Of a DNA stretch of 64,000 nt, positions 25,867 through 34,736 are shown piece after piece (within the stretch, counting starts at the first letter, position 1; the number at the start of each line of letters is the position of its first letter). Source of the DNA: Pseudoxanthomonas dokdonensis (GTDB taxonomy: Bacteria > Pseudomonadota > Gammaproteobacteria > Xanthomonadales > Xanthomonadaceae); contig NZ_LDJL01000004.1 in assembly GCF_001431405.1 (NCBI RefSeq), forward strand, positions 186,001 to 250,000, read 5' to 3'. The translations under genes were made by a program, and so were the position numbers. The notes under the pieces were generated by a model. It saw nothing but the letters and a program-made list of their open reading frames with translations. It had not been told where the DNA came from and did not search any database.

Positions 25867-28326
25867 ATGCCGACTACCATGCCCCGACCTGCGTTGTTGC
25901 CTTTTACTGCCGCCAGCAGCGAGCTGGACGTGGCGGATCAGTCCACCTCACCGTTGCCACGGGTGGCGGTTGGCAGCAGCCAGCTGACCGCGCGGCTGGC
26001 GCGTAAATATGGCGACCGGATCACCGGTCAGTTCAGCGTGCCGGGACGGGAAGGACGCTTCAGCGATCTGCCGGACGATCTGCCCGAGCCACTGAAAACG
26101 GCGCTGCGCCAGCGCGGCATCGAGCAGTTGTATTCGCACCAGGCCGAGGCCTGGCAGCGCGCCCGCAACCGCGAGCACGTGGCGGTGGTCACCCCGACCG
26201 CGTCCGGCAAGTCGCTGTGCTACACCCTGCCGGTGGTCGCGGCGGCGTTGCAGGACGGGGCCAAGGCGCTGTACCTGTTTCCGACCAAGGCGCTGGCGCA
26301 GGACCAGGTCAGTGAACTGCTGGAGATCAACGCCGCTGGCGAACTCGGGGTCAAGGCGTTCACCTTCGATGGCGATACCCCCGGCGATGCGCGTCAGGCA
26401 ATCCGCCTGCACGGCGACATCGTGGTCAGCAATCCGGACATGCTGCACCAGGCCATCCTGCCGCACCACACCAAGTGGGCGCAGTTCTTTGAAAACCTGC
26501 GCTATGTGGTCATCGACGAAGTGCATACCTACCGGGGGGTGTTCGGCTCGCACGTGGCCAACGTGCTGCGCCGGCTGAAGCGGGTATGCGCGTTCTATGG
26601 CGTCAGCCCGCAGTTCATCCTGTGCTCGGCGACCATCGGCAATCCCAAGGATCACGCCGAGGCGTTGATCGAGGCCGAAGTCAGCGCGATCACCGAATCC
26701 GGCGCACCCAGCGGCGAGAAGCAGGTGCTGCTGTGGAACCCGCCGGTGGTCAATCCGGACCTGGGCCTGCGCGCGTCGGCGCGTTCGCAGAGCAACCGCA
26801 TCGCCCGGCTGGCGATCAAGGCCGGGTTGAAGACGCTGGTGTTCGCGCAGTCGCGGACCATGGTCGAAGTGCTGACCAAGTACCTCAAGGATGTGTTCGA
26901 TCATGATCCGCGCAAGCGCCCGCGCATCCGTGCCTATCGCGGTGGCTATCTGCCCAGTGAGCGTCGCCAGGCCGAACGCGATATGCGTGCCGGCCAGATT
27001 GACGGCATCGTCTCGACCTCGGCGCTGGAACTGGGGGTGGATATCGGCAGCCTGGACTGCGTGGTGCTGAATGGCTATCCGGGCTCGATTTCCGCCACCT
27101 GGCAGCGCTTCGGCCGCGCCGGCCGGCGCCAGCAGGCGGCGCTGGGGGTGCTGGTCGCGAGCTCGCAACCGTTGGACCAGTACATCGTGCGGCATCCGGA
27201 GTTCTTCGCCGACAGCCCGCCCGAACACGCCCGGATTGCGCCGGACCAGCCGATGATCCTGCTCGATCACATCCGCTGTTCGGCGTTCGAACTGCCGTTC
27301 CTGAAAGGCGAACGTTACGGACCGGTGGATCCGGCGCCATTCCTGGAACTACTGGCCGAAGACAACGTCGTCCATGGCGAAGGCGAGCGCTACGAATGGA
27401 TTGCCGACAGCTATCCGGCCAACGCGGTCAGCCTGCGCGCGGTAGCCGATGGCAACTTCGTGGTGGTGGATCGCAGCGATGGCCGCCAGACCATCATCGC
27501 CGAGGTCGATTTCAGCTCGGCGCCGTTGATGCTGTACGAAGGTGCGATCCACATGGTGCAGTCGACCCCGTACCAGGTCGAGCGGCTGGACTGGGAAGGC
27601 CGCAAGGCCTACGTCACCCGTACCCATGTCGATTACTACACCGACGCCATCGACTACACCAGGCTCAAGGTGCTGGAACGGTTCGACGGCTGCCAGGCCG
27701 GGGTCGGCACTTGCCATCACGGTGAAGTGCATGTGGTCCGGCGGGTCGCCGGCTACAAGAAGATCCGTTACTACACGCACGAGAACATCGGCTATGGCCC
27801 GGTCAATCTGCCGGATCAGGAAATGCATACCACCAGTGTCTGGTGGCAATTGCCACCGCGGGTGTTGCAGGGCGCATTCACCTCGCGCCAGCATGCGCTG
27901 GATGGATTCCTCGGCGCGGCCAACGCTCTGCATATCGCCGCGCTGGTGTCGGTGATGGCCGAAGGGCGCGATCTGCAGAAGGCGGTCGGTGACGGCGATG
28001 GCGCCTGGTTCGCGCTGGCCGACGGCAACGGCCGTGGCCAGATCCGCGGCGGCGACAGCCAGCTGCTGAGTGCGGGGCAGGGCGATCATTTCGTACCGAC
28101 GCTCTATCTGTACGACAACTACCCCGGCGGCATCGGCCTGAGCGAACCACTGTGGCACCGCCAGCACGAGTTGCTGGCACGCGCCCATCAGCTGGTCCAG
28201 AGCTGCGCCTGCCGCGCTGGGTGCCCGGCCTGCGTCGGCCCGATCCTGGCGGCCGAGGAACACGCCGAAGCGGCCACGCCCAAGCAACTGGCCAACCAGG
28301 TACTGGGATTGTTGCTGGACGCATGA
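25867..28326 (+). CDS. mrfA: DEAD/DEAH-box helicase with C-terminal Zn-binding DUF1998 region (MrfA/Hrq1-like)
   Basis: An ~819-residue superfamily 2 helicase. Seen in order: Q-motif-like YSHQAEAWQRARN, motif I TPTASGKSLCYTLP, YLFPTKALAQDQ, motif II VVIDEVHTY, motif III LCSATIGNP, the second RecA lobe with TSALELGVDIGSLDCVVL and FGRAGRR, then a DUF1998-type end with four cysteines in CACRAGCPACVGP. This is the MrfA (YprA)/Hrq1 architecture, which in Bacillus subtilis repairs mitomycin C adducts with MrfB. The next gene, overlapping by ATGA, is an MrfB-like exonuclease. The start may be ATG 25867 or 25879; neither has a strong ribosome binding site. Confidence 0.85.
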   Translation: MPTTMPRPALLPFTAASSELDVADQSTSPLPRVAVGSSQLTARLARKYGDRITGQFSVPGREGRFSDLPDDLPEPLKTALRQRGIEQLYSHQAEAWQRARNREHVAVVTPTASGKSLCYTLPVVAAALQDGAKALYLFPTKALAQDQVSELLEINAAGELGVKAFTFDGDTPGDARQAIRLHGDIVVSNPDMLHQAILPHHTKWAQFFENLRYVVIDEVHTYRGVFGSHVANVLRRLKRVCAFYGVSPQFILCSATIGNPKDHAEALIEAEVSAITESGAPSGEKQVLLWNPPVVNPDLGLRASARSQSNRIARLAIKAGLKTLVFAQSRTMVEVLTKYLKDVFDHDPRKRPRIRAYRGGYLPSERRQAERDMRAGQIDGIVSTSALELGVDIGSLDCVVLNGYPGSISATWQRFGRAGRRQQAALGVLVASSQPLDQYIVRHPEFFADSPPEHARIAPDQPMILLDHIRCSAFELPFLKGERYGPVDPAPFLELLAEDNVVHGEGERYEWIADSYPANAVSLRAVADGNFVVVDRSDGRQTIIAEVDFSSAPLMLYEGAIHMVQSTPYQVERLDWEGRKAYVTRTHVDYYTDAIDYTRLKVLERFDGCQAGVGTCHHGEVHVVRRVAGYKKIRYYTHENIGYGPVNLPDQEMHTTSVWWQLPPRVLQGAFTSRQHALDGFLGAANALHIAALVSVMAEGRDLQKAVGDGDGAWFALADGNGRGQIRGGDSQLLSAGQGDHFVPTLYLYDNYPGGIGLSEPLWHRQHELLARAHQLVQSCACRAGCPACVGPILAAEEHAEAATPKQLANQVLGLLLDA

Positions 28327-29186
28327 GCATCAGCCTGGAAAAACTGAAGCGGTTGAAGCAGCAGGCCGGCGTCGCGGCCACGCCCACGTCGGCGCAGGAT
28401 ACCCGGCAACAGGTGGCGCGCCTGCGCAGTCTGCTGCGGGTACGCCACGCCGCGCAGGCACCGCCCCGTCAGGCGGACGCCAGCCAGCGCGGGTTGCCCG
28501 GCGAGGAAATCGCCGATGGCTTGCGACTGCTGCAGACCTGGCTGCCGTGGTCGCCATTGCCGCCGCAACTGGATGGCGGATTTGCCGGCGACAAGGCCTT
28601 GCAGGGGCGCGCCATCGACACCGGCGAGCTGATGTTTTTCGATACCGAAACCACCGGGCTGGCCGGCGGCACCGGCACCCGTGCGTTCATGATCGGCGCA
28701 TCGGATTTCCATGCCGGCGGACTGCGCGTGCGGCAACTGCTGATGACCCGGATGGCGGCCGAAAGCGATCTGCTGGATACCTTCGCCAGCTGGCTGACGA
28801 CACAGACGCGATTGATCAGCTACAACGGGCGTTGCTACGACGCGCCGCTGCTCAACACCCGCTACCGCCTGGCCCGCAAGCACAGCCCGTTGCCGGCGCT
28901 GGCGCATCTGGATCTGCTGTTCCCGACCCGCAAACGCTATCGCGGGGTCTGGGAAAACTGCCGGCTGGCGACCATCGAGCGGCAGGCGCTGGGCATCCTG
29001 CGCGAAGACGATCTGCCCGGTTCGGAAGCGCCGGCGGCGTGGCTGGGTTACCTGCGCGGCGGCTCTTCGGAACTGCTGAATCGCGTGATCGCGCACAACC
29101 TGCAGGACGTGGTCACCCTGGCTCATCTGCTGCAACACCTGGCCCGGCTGGGCGCACCGCAACCGCTGGCCTGCGCAGGAATGTGA
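28323..29186 (+). CDS. mrfB: RNase H-like 3'-5' exonuclease, MrfB/YprB-like
   Basis: A 287-residue protein with a disordered, Lys/Gln/Ala-rich N-terminus and a DEDD-type RNase H-like domain: MFFDTETTGLAGGTGTRAF (first D and E), RLISYNGRCYDAPLLNTRY (second D), and IAHNLQDVVTLAHLL (final D). YprB/MrfB has the same layout and works with the helicase MrfA in excision of mitomycin-type DNA adducts independently of UvrABC. The ATG at 28323 overlaps the helicase stop, which supports a functional pair. The TPR-containing C-terminal extension of some YprB proteins is absent. Confidence 0.82.
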   Translation: MSISLEKLKRLKQQAGVAATPTSAQDTRQQVARLRSLLRVRHAAQAPPRQADASQRGLPGEEIADGLRLLQTWLPWSPLPPQLDGGFAGDKALQGRAIDTGELMFFDTETTGLAGGTGTRAFMIGASDFHAGGLRVRQLLMTRMAAESDLLDTFASWLTTQTRLISYNGRCYDAPLLNTRYRLARKHSPLPALAHLDLLFPTRKRYRGVWENCRLATIERQALGILREDDLPGSEAPAAWLGYLRGGSSELLNRVIAHNLQDVVTLAHLLQHLARLGAPQPLACAGM

Positions 29187-29215
29187 AGCACTGCCCAGAT
29201 CGCGCAAGTCGGGTT

Positions 29216-29242
29216 CAAGAATGTGCAAGCCAGGCCGACAAC
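29216..29242 (+). promoter_or_regulatory. FliA (sigma-28)-like promoter for the HDOD gene
   Basis: TCAAGAAT, 11 bases, GCCGACAA resembles the FliA consensus TAAAGTTT-N11-GCCGATAA, with deviations at the second -35 base and one -10 base. It lies about 75 bases upstream of the HDOD start. It is weaker than the other FliA sites in this window. Confidence 0.45.
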
Positions 29243-29316
29243 CCGGTCAGCGTTGTTGCGTGCTGATGGTGGCCGGCGACGACTTTTCATAACCAGCTGG
29301 TTCAAGGGGAAGTGTC

Positions 29317-30438
29317 TTGCGAATTCTTTACGTGGGCGAGGTGGGCTGCCTGCCCGCCGATCTGGGCGACTACCTGGGCGACATGGGCGACGAGTGGAAG
29401 GTGGAAATGGTTGCCGATGGCAATGCCGCCATCTTCGCGGTAGCCAATTCGCCGATCGACGTGGTCATCACCGGACCGACGCTGCCGGACCTGCCGCCGT
29501 CGACCCTGCTCGGACAGATCCGCACGCTGCGCCCGGAGACCATCCGCATCGCGCTGATGGAAGGTGTCGACAGTGGCTCGGCACCGCCGGTCAAGCTGAT
29601 CGGTGTGGCACATCGTTTCCTGCCGTTGCCGCTGGCCTCGGAAACCGTGCTGGAAGCGATCCACAGCCTGGAAGAACTGCGCGACCTGCTGGACAGCCCG
29701 CGCCTGCGCCGCACCATCGGCCGGGTCGAACACCTGCCATCACCGCCTCACCTGTATTTCGCCCTGACCCGCGCACTGGAAGACGATGAAGGCAGCAGCC
29801 ATGACATCGCCAAGATGGTTGCCGCGGATCCGGCAATCGCCGCCAAGGTGCTGCAACTGTGCAACTCGGCGTACTTCTCCAATGGCCGCGCTATCACCGA
29901 CCTGCGGGCGGCGGTGACGCGACTGGGCCTGGCCACGCTGCGCGACCTGGTGCTGGCCAGCGAAGTGTTCTCGATCAAGACCGGCAGCCATGTCGATCGT
30001 GCGGCGCTGCAGAGCAGGGCGTTGCTGGCGTCGCGGCTGGCGGCCAAGATCCTGCCGCATACCAGTTCCGAACTGGGCGCGACCGCGGCCCTGCTGGCCG
30101 ACATCGGGCTGTTGTTGCCGGGCGTGCGCAACGAGCGCGATGCCGTGGTCAGTGGCGCGCAGCCGGACGAACGTCCCGGCCATACCGAAGCCGGTGCCTA
30201 CCTGCTGGGTCTGTGGGGCCTGCCGATGCCGATCGTCGAAGCGGTGGCGTTCCATCGCCAGCCGCAGCGTTCCAGCCTGCGCAGTTTCTGGGTGCCGGGT
30301 GCCGTCCACGTGGCCGGCGCGCTGGCCAGCAACGAGCCGGTCGACGAAGCCTATCTGTCCTCGCTGGGCGTGCTGCACCAGCTGCCGATGTGGCGCGAAA
30401 TGGCCGAGTCGATGTCGGACCGGCTGATGGCGGCCTGA
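29317..30438 (+). CDS. HDOD-domain protein with degenerate N-terminal receiver domain
   Basis: A 373-residue cytoplasmic signalling protein. Residues 1-125 look like a response-regulator receiver (MRILYVGEVG, IDVVITGPTLPDLP), but the phosphoacceptor position is Gly53 rather than Asp. Residues about 135-335 are an HDOD domain (DIAKMVAADPAIAAKVLQLC, NSAYFSNGRAITDLRAAVTRLG), which lacks the catalytic HD pair of true HD phosphodiesterases. HDOD proteins act as signalling scaffolds linked to c-di-GMP and motility. The TTG start at 29317 follows GGGGAAG. The convergent neighbour is flgL, and a FliA-like promoter precedes it. Confidence 0.8.
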   Translation: MRILYVGEVGCLPADLGDYLGDMGDEWKVEMVADGNAAIFAVANSPIDVVITGPTLPDLPPSTLLGQIRTLRPETIRIALMEGVDSGSAPPVKLIGVAHRFLPLPLASETVLEAIHSLEELRDLLDSPRLRRTIGRVEHLPSPPHLYFALTRALEDDEGSSHDIAKMVAADPAIAAKVLQLCNSAYFSNGRAITDLRAAVTRLGLATLRDLVLASEVFSIKTGSHVDRAALQSRALLASRLAAKILPHTSSELGATAALLADIGLLLPGVRNERDAVVSGAQPDERPGHTEAGAYLLGLWGLPMPIVEAVAFHRQPQRSSLRSFWVPGAVHVAGALASNEPVDEAYLSSLGVLHQLPMWREMAESMSDRLMAA

Positions 30439-30524
30439 ACCGCTACCTGCGCAGCAGCGCAGGCTCGGCTGCACGGAAGCCGTGATTGTCGCGTTCTGAA
30501 CGAGCGCGGCTTGAGGCGCGGGAC

Positions 30525-30549
30525 GGCCGGCACCGTATGCGTGCCGGCC
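30525..30549. terminator. Stem-loop between convergent HDOD and flgL genes
   Basis: A 9-bp perfect stem GGCCGGCAC/GTGCCGGCC with a 7-base loop CGTATGC. No T run follows on either strand, so it may be a processing or Rho-linked structure rather than an intrinsic terminator. Confidence 0.35.
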
Positions 30550-31752
30550 TCAGCCCATCATCTTGAACAGCGACATCGACTGCATCTGCATGAAGATGGT
30601 CTGCGCTGCCTGCAACGAGGTGTTTTCCAGGTTGTAGCGGCCGATGGCTTCGGCCCAGTCCAGATCACGCAATGACGACAGCGTGCCCTTGAGGGTGACG
30701 CTGTTGGCTTCGCGCAGGCTGGCGGCGGTGTCGATGGCGGCCAGCTGCGCGCCGCCGCTGGCGCGCGCGTCGATCATCTTTTCCTGCGCGGTGCCGATGT
30801 CGCGCAGTGCGCTTTGCAGGCTGTTCTGCATCGCGGTGCGCTGGGCGTCGGTGGTTGGATTGCTTGCCAGCGTATCGATGAGGTTCTGCACCGTGCTGAA
30901 GATGTCGCGTGTGCCGGCCGGGCCGATTTCGAAACGGTCACCTGCTGCTGGCTGGCCCTGCAACGTCAATTGCAGGCCGCCGATACTGATGCCATCGCCG
31001 GCTGTGTAACTGCCGGTCGCCACGATCGTATTGGCGGCGTCGCGGATCTCGTAGCTGTCGGCGGCGGTGAAGGCAATCTGGTAACGCTGGCCGTTCCAGG
31101 CACCGGTATCGGTAGCGGCGAAATCCATCAGCAGTCCGGTGCCGGTATTGGCGGCGTCGGCGTGGCCATCGACACGGCCGTCGCCGGTGGCCATGCGCAG
31201 GAACACTTCGCTGCCCGGCAGGGTATCGGAAACGAACATGTCCGGCGCCACCTCGACCTGGCGCTGGGTCTGGTCGCCGCTGTAGACCACGCCGCCGCCG
31301 GACAGGGCAAACGGGGCGCTGCCGTCGCTGGTGCCGCCAAACAGATAACGGCCACTGCCGTCGGTGCTGTTGGCCAGATCCAGCAGTCCGGCCTTGATCG
31401 CTTTCAGTTCGGTGCTGATCGCCTGGCGGCTGTCATCGCCGTAGGCTGAATTGTTGGCCTGCAGGGTCAGCTCGTGGATGCGCGCCATGGCCGAACCGAC
31501 GCTGGTCAGGGCGTTTTCCTGCAGGCCCAGGCGGTTCTGGACGCCATTGGCGTTGGCGCCGAAGCGTTCCAGTTGCGCCAGCGAGCGGTCCAGCCCGACC
31601 GCGGTGCCAGCCGCCACCGGATCATCCTTGGCGGTGACCAGTCGCTGTCCGCTGGAGAGTTGCTGCTGGGTATGGGCCAGCTTGGCCTGCTTGCCGAGCA
31701 GGGTGCTGACCGACTGCTGGTACATCATGCTGGTGGAAATACGGTTATTCAT
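30550..31752 (-). CDS. flgL: Flagellar hook-filament junction protein FlgL (HAP3)
   Basis: A 400-residue exported junction protein. The flagellin-like N-terminus (RISTSMMYQQSVSTLLGKQA, QLSSGQRLVTAKDDPVAA) and C-terminus (TLSSLRDLDWAEAIGRYNLENTSLQAA split across the D0/D1 helices, ending SLFKMMG) form the coiled D0/D1 core with a variable central domain. It sits between FlgK and the filament. The ATG overlaps the flgK stop by four bases and it is the last gene of the flgGHIJKL group. Confidence 0.93.
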   Translation of the reverse strand: MNNRISTSMMYQQSVSTLLGKQAKLAHTQQQLSSGQRLVTAKDDPVAAGTAVGLDRSLAQLERFGANANGVQNRLGLQENALTSVGSAMARIHELTLQANNSAYGDDSRQAISTELKAIKAGLLDLANSTDGSGRYLFGGTSDGSAPFALSGGGVVYSGDQTQRQVEVAPDMFVSDTLPGSEVFLRMATGDGRVDGHADAANTGTGLLMDFAATDTGAWNGQRYQIAFTAADSYEIRDAANTIVATGSYTAGDGISIGGLQLTLQGQPAAGDRFEIGPAGTRDIFSTVQNLIDTLASNPTTDAQRTAMQNSLQSALRDIGTAQEKMIDARASGGAQLAAIDTAASLREANSVTLKGTLSSLRDLDWAEAIGRYNLENTSLQAAQTIFMQMQSMSLFKMMG

Positions 31753-33632
31753 CGGCGCACCGCACTGAGCAGGGTCTGGAAGGTGTTGTCGGCGGCGGAG
31801 ACGATCTGCGCGGCCGCCTGGTAGGCCTGTTGCAGGCGCATCAGATCGGCGGCTTCCTCATCCAGATTGACCCCGGACACACTGTCGCGCGCCGCCTGCG
31901 CCTGATCCTGGATGGCCTGTTGCGCTTCGGCCGAATAGTCCGCCTGGCGTGCCGCCGAACCGACCATCGTGGTCAAGCCGCCAATCGCACCGTTCAGCGT
32001 CAACGAGCCGCCATTGAGGATGCGCGCATCGTCCAGCGCCGCCAGCGCCAACGCGTTGCCGTTGTCGCTGGAGTTGGCGCCGGTCGCGCTGATGGTGAAG
32101 CTGTCGCCCGCCGCGGGCGCGGCATCCAGAGTGATGCTCCAGCCGTTGTAGCTGATGCTCTGGCCGGCGCTGTAGGCAAACGGGCCGGCACCGTCGATGG
32201 TGTACTGGCCGGCATCGAGGAATTCGATATCGACGCTGTCGCGCAGACTGGGGTTGCTGGCATCGTTGACAGCGAGGCCGGACAGCTTGCCTGAGCCGGT
32301 GTTGCCCAGCCCGGCGCTGCTCCTGACCGGCGTGGCGGCGGCAATCCGCGCCGGGTCGGTGATTGCCACGCTGATGGCGCCGGCGGCGCCGGCACTGGGT
32401 TGCAGCAGGAAACGATCATTGGTGGCCGGCGTGCCCGACGCCAGCACCAGGCTGACGCCATTGACCTGCCAGGGATCGGTGGCGGTACCACTGCCACTCA
32501 ATGCAATCGCCGCGCCGGTGTCCGGATTGCTGGCCTGCCACGCGCTGCCGTCGTAGCGCAGCAGAACGTTGCCACCGGTGAAGCTGGCAAGATCGGCGAC
32601 GCTGGCCTGGACCACCGCACTGCCGCTGTTGCCGGCATGGGCGGCCACCCTCGGAGCGGGGATGTTGAACAGGTCGGCGCCCATCTGCCCGTACTGATCG
32701 ACACCGGCCTTGTGGCCGGTATTGAAGGTCTGCGCCATCGACACTGCGATCCGGCCCAGCTCGGCCAGGGCAGGATCGAGCACCGTGCTGCGGAATTCCA
32801 GCAGGCCGCCCATCTGTCCGCCCATCGCGCGCTGGTCCAGGTTGACCCGCTGGCCGCTGGTTTCCAGTGCCAGCTGCAGCCGATCAGGCCGATACGGATC
32901 GGTGGTGGTGACCAGCTTGCTGGCCGCGGTGCCGACCACCAGTGGCTGGCCACCGGCGGTGAACACATTGAGCTGGCCGCCGTCCTGGGCAATTGCATTG
33001 CCGCCGGTAAAGCCGACCAGTTGGCTGACCAGATAGTCGCGCCGGTCCAGCAGATCGCCGGAGGCATGCGCGCTGTTGCTGCCAATCCTGCCGTTGAGCT
33101 GGGCGATTTCGGTGGCCAGCCGGTTGACCTCACTGACCCCGGCGACCAGCCCCTGGTTGACCTCGCCATCCAGCGAATCCAGATGCGAGTCGAGTTGCCG
33201 GAAGCGGGTGGCCAGCGCATTGGCCTGCGCCAGCATGCTTTCGCGATCCGCCGAACCGGCGGCGTTGGACGACAACGCACTGACCGAATCGAAAAAGCCC
33301 GACCACGGCGCGCTGATGCCGGTTGCGGTTTCCGAGAACAGCACGTCGATGCGGCTGGACATCACCGACAGTTGCTGCAGCCGGCTCAGCTCGCCGGTGC
33401 TGTCGAGCAGCCGCGAGGTCGCCAGCGAATCGGCCATTCGCCGGACATCGGTGATCTGCACGCCATTGCCCTGGTAGCCGTAACCGAAGTAGGTGCCATC
33501 GCGGGCGGCGAACTCGGTGCGCTGGCGTGAATAGCCGGGCGTATTGAGGTTGGCGACATTGTGGCTGACCGTGGACAGGGCACGCTGGAAGGCCAGGAGT
33601 GCGCTGCTGCCGGTGGCGAGAAGGTTGGACAT
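31749..33632 (-). CDS. flgK: Flagellar hook-associated protein FlgK (HAP1)
   Basis: A 627-residue protein with the FlgK/FlgE N-terminal D0 segment (LLAFQRALSTVSHNVANLNTPGYSRQR) and C-terminal helix (EEAADLMRLQQAYQAAAQIV). A long variable middle carries beta-rich domains. It joins hook and FlgL and is exported by the flagellar type III system. It lies 27 bases downstream of flgJ and overlaps flgL. The length is within the normal range. Confidence 0.93.
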   Translation of the reverse strand: MSNLLATGSSALLAFQRALSTVSHNVANLNTPGYSRQRTEFAARDGTYFGYGYQGNGVQITDVRRMADSLATSRLLDSTGELSRLQQLSVMSSRIDVLFSETATGISAPWSGFFDSVSALSSNAAGSADRESMLAQANALATRFRQLDSHLDSLDGEVNQGLVAGVSEVNRLATEIAQLNGRIGSNSAHASGDLLDRRDYLVSQLVGFTGGNAIAQDGGQLNVFTAGGQPLVVGTAASKLVTTTDPYRPDRLQLALETSGQRVNLDQRAMGGQMGGLLEFRSTVLDPALAELGRIAVSMAQTFNTGHKAGVDQYGQMGADLFNIPAPRVAAHAGNSGSAVVQASVADLASFTGGNVLLRYDGSAWQASNPDTGAAIALSGSGTATDPWQVNGVSLVLASGTPATNDRFLLQPSAGAAGAISVAITDPARIAAATPVRSSAGLGNTGSGKLSGLAVNDASNPSLRDSVDIEFLDAGQYTIDGAGPFAYSAGQSISYNGWSITLDAAPAAGDSFTISATGANSSDNGNALALAALDDARILNGGSLTLNGAIGGLTTMVGSAARQADYSAEAQQAIQDQAQAARDSVSGVNLDEEAADLMRLQQAYQAAAQIVSAADNTFQTLLSAVRR

Positions 33633-33659
33633 GGCGGTTCCTCAGTCAGCGCTGCGCGT

Positions 33660-34736
33660 TCATCGCGCCGGCAGCAGGGTGTCGACGGCGGCGCGGGCGA
33701 CCGCACCGGCGCCGTTGCCGATTACCGACAGCACCTTGCCCAAGGTCGGGCCATGGGCAATGGCGCTGATCTTGGCGGCGTAGGACGGGTCGGTGGCATA
33801 GCCGGCCTTCTGCAGGCCGGCGGCGAAACCGCGGATGTCGGTGCCGGCGGCCAGCGCCTGCTGGTAGCGCGGGTTGCTCTTCAGCAGGCGTACGTAGTCG
33901 GCAAAACTCTCGGCGGCCGAGCCGTAGGCGCGGAAGCTGGCGGTTTCGGTCTGGCGCACACCGTTGTTGTATTCATGGGTGGTGGTGCGGGTGCGGTCGC
34001 CGTTCCAGCCGGTGGCCTTGATCCCGAACAGATTGTGCGAACTGCCGCCCTCGTTGCGCTGGATGCCACGCTTGCCCCAGCCGGTCTCCAGTGCGGCCTG
34101 GGCGACCAGCGCACGCGGATCGACGCCCAGCTCGCGCGCGGCATCCTTGGCATGAGCCCAGATATCGGCGACAAAGCGTTCCGGCGAATGGGCGGCAAAC
34201 CGCGCTGGTGGCTGGCTGGCGATCTGTTCGATGTTGTCGCAGGCGGCGTCTTCGTCGGTTTCGCTGGCATAGGGCTGCAGGCCGTGGCTGCGCAGGGCGG
34301 CGCTGAGCGGCAATGGCAGATCGGCGGTGGCAGCCGATGCATCCGCGCGCGTGCTCTGCAGGCTGCGGCCGGCGATCGCATCGAGCATCGATCCGGCATC
34401 ACCGGCGCCTGGCAGCAGCTGGCGGTATTGCGACAGGGCGGTATTGACCGGGATCACGGCATCGGTCCGGTTGCCGGCCAGTTGCCGCTCGATCATCGGG
34501 GCCAGGCCCAGGCCACGGCCCTGGCTCAGCGCCTTGGCCATCTGCTGGTCGTACATGTCGCGGAAGGTCTGGTTTTCACCCGGGAACAGCGAGTCGCCGA
34601 AGCTGGCCTCGCGCATGCACTTGATCATCATCTGCGCGAACTGGCCTTCCAGCTGCCGCGCCACGTCCTTGACCCGTGCCGCATCGGGCGCCTGGGTGTT
34701 GCTGGACAGCGGCAACGCGGACTGCACCAGGTTCAT
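33660..34736 (-). CDS. flgJ: Flagellar rod assembly protein / peptidoglycan hydrolase FlgJ
   Basis: A 358-residue two-domain protein. The N-terminal rod-capping domain (residues about 15-110) has LEGQFAQMMIKCMREASFGD and NQTFRDMYDQQMAKALSQ. The C-terminal glucosaminidase domain (about 200-340) contains GVDPRALVAQAALETGWGKR with the catalytic Glu, and FGIKATGWNGDR. It caps the growing rod and cuts peptidoglycan. Fusion of both domains is the gamma-proteobacterial form. The start overlaps the flgI stop by one base. Confidence 0.93.
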   Translation of the reverse strand: MNLVQSALPLSSNTQAPDAARVKDVARQLEGQFAQMMIKCMREASFGDSLFPGENQTFRDMYDQQMAKALSQGRGLGLAPMIERQLAGNRTDAVIPVNTALSQYRQLLPGAGDAGSMLDAIAGRSLQSTRADASAATADLPLPLSAALRSHGLQPYASETDEDAACDNIEQIASQPPARFAAHSPERFVADIWAHAKDAARELGVDPRALVAQAALETGWGKRGIQRNEGGSSHNLFGIKATGWNGDRTRTTTHEYNNGVRQTETASFRAYGSAAESFADYVRLLKSNPRYQQALAAGTDIRGFAAGLQKAGYATDPSYAAKISAIAHGPTLGKVLSVIGNGAGAVARAAVDTLLPAR

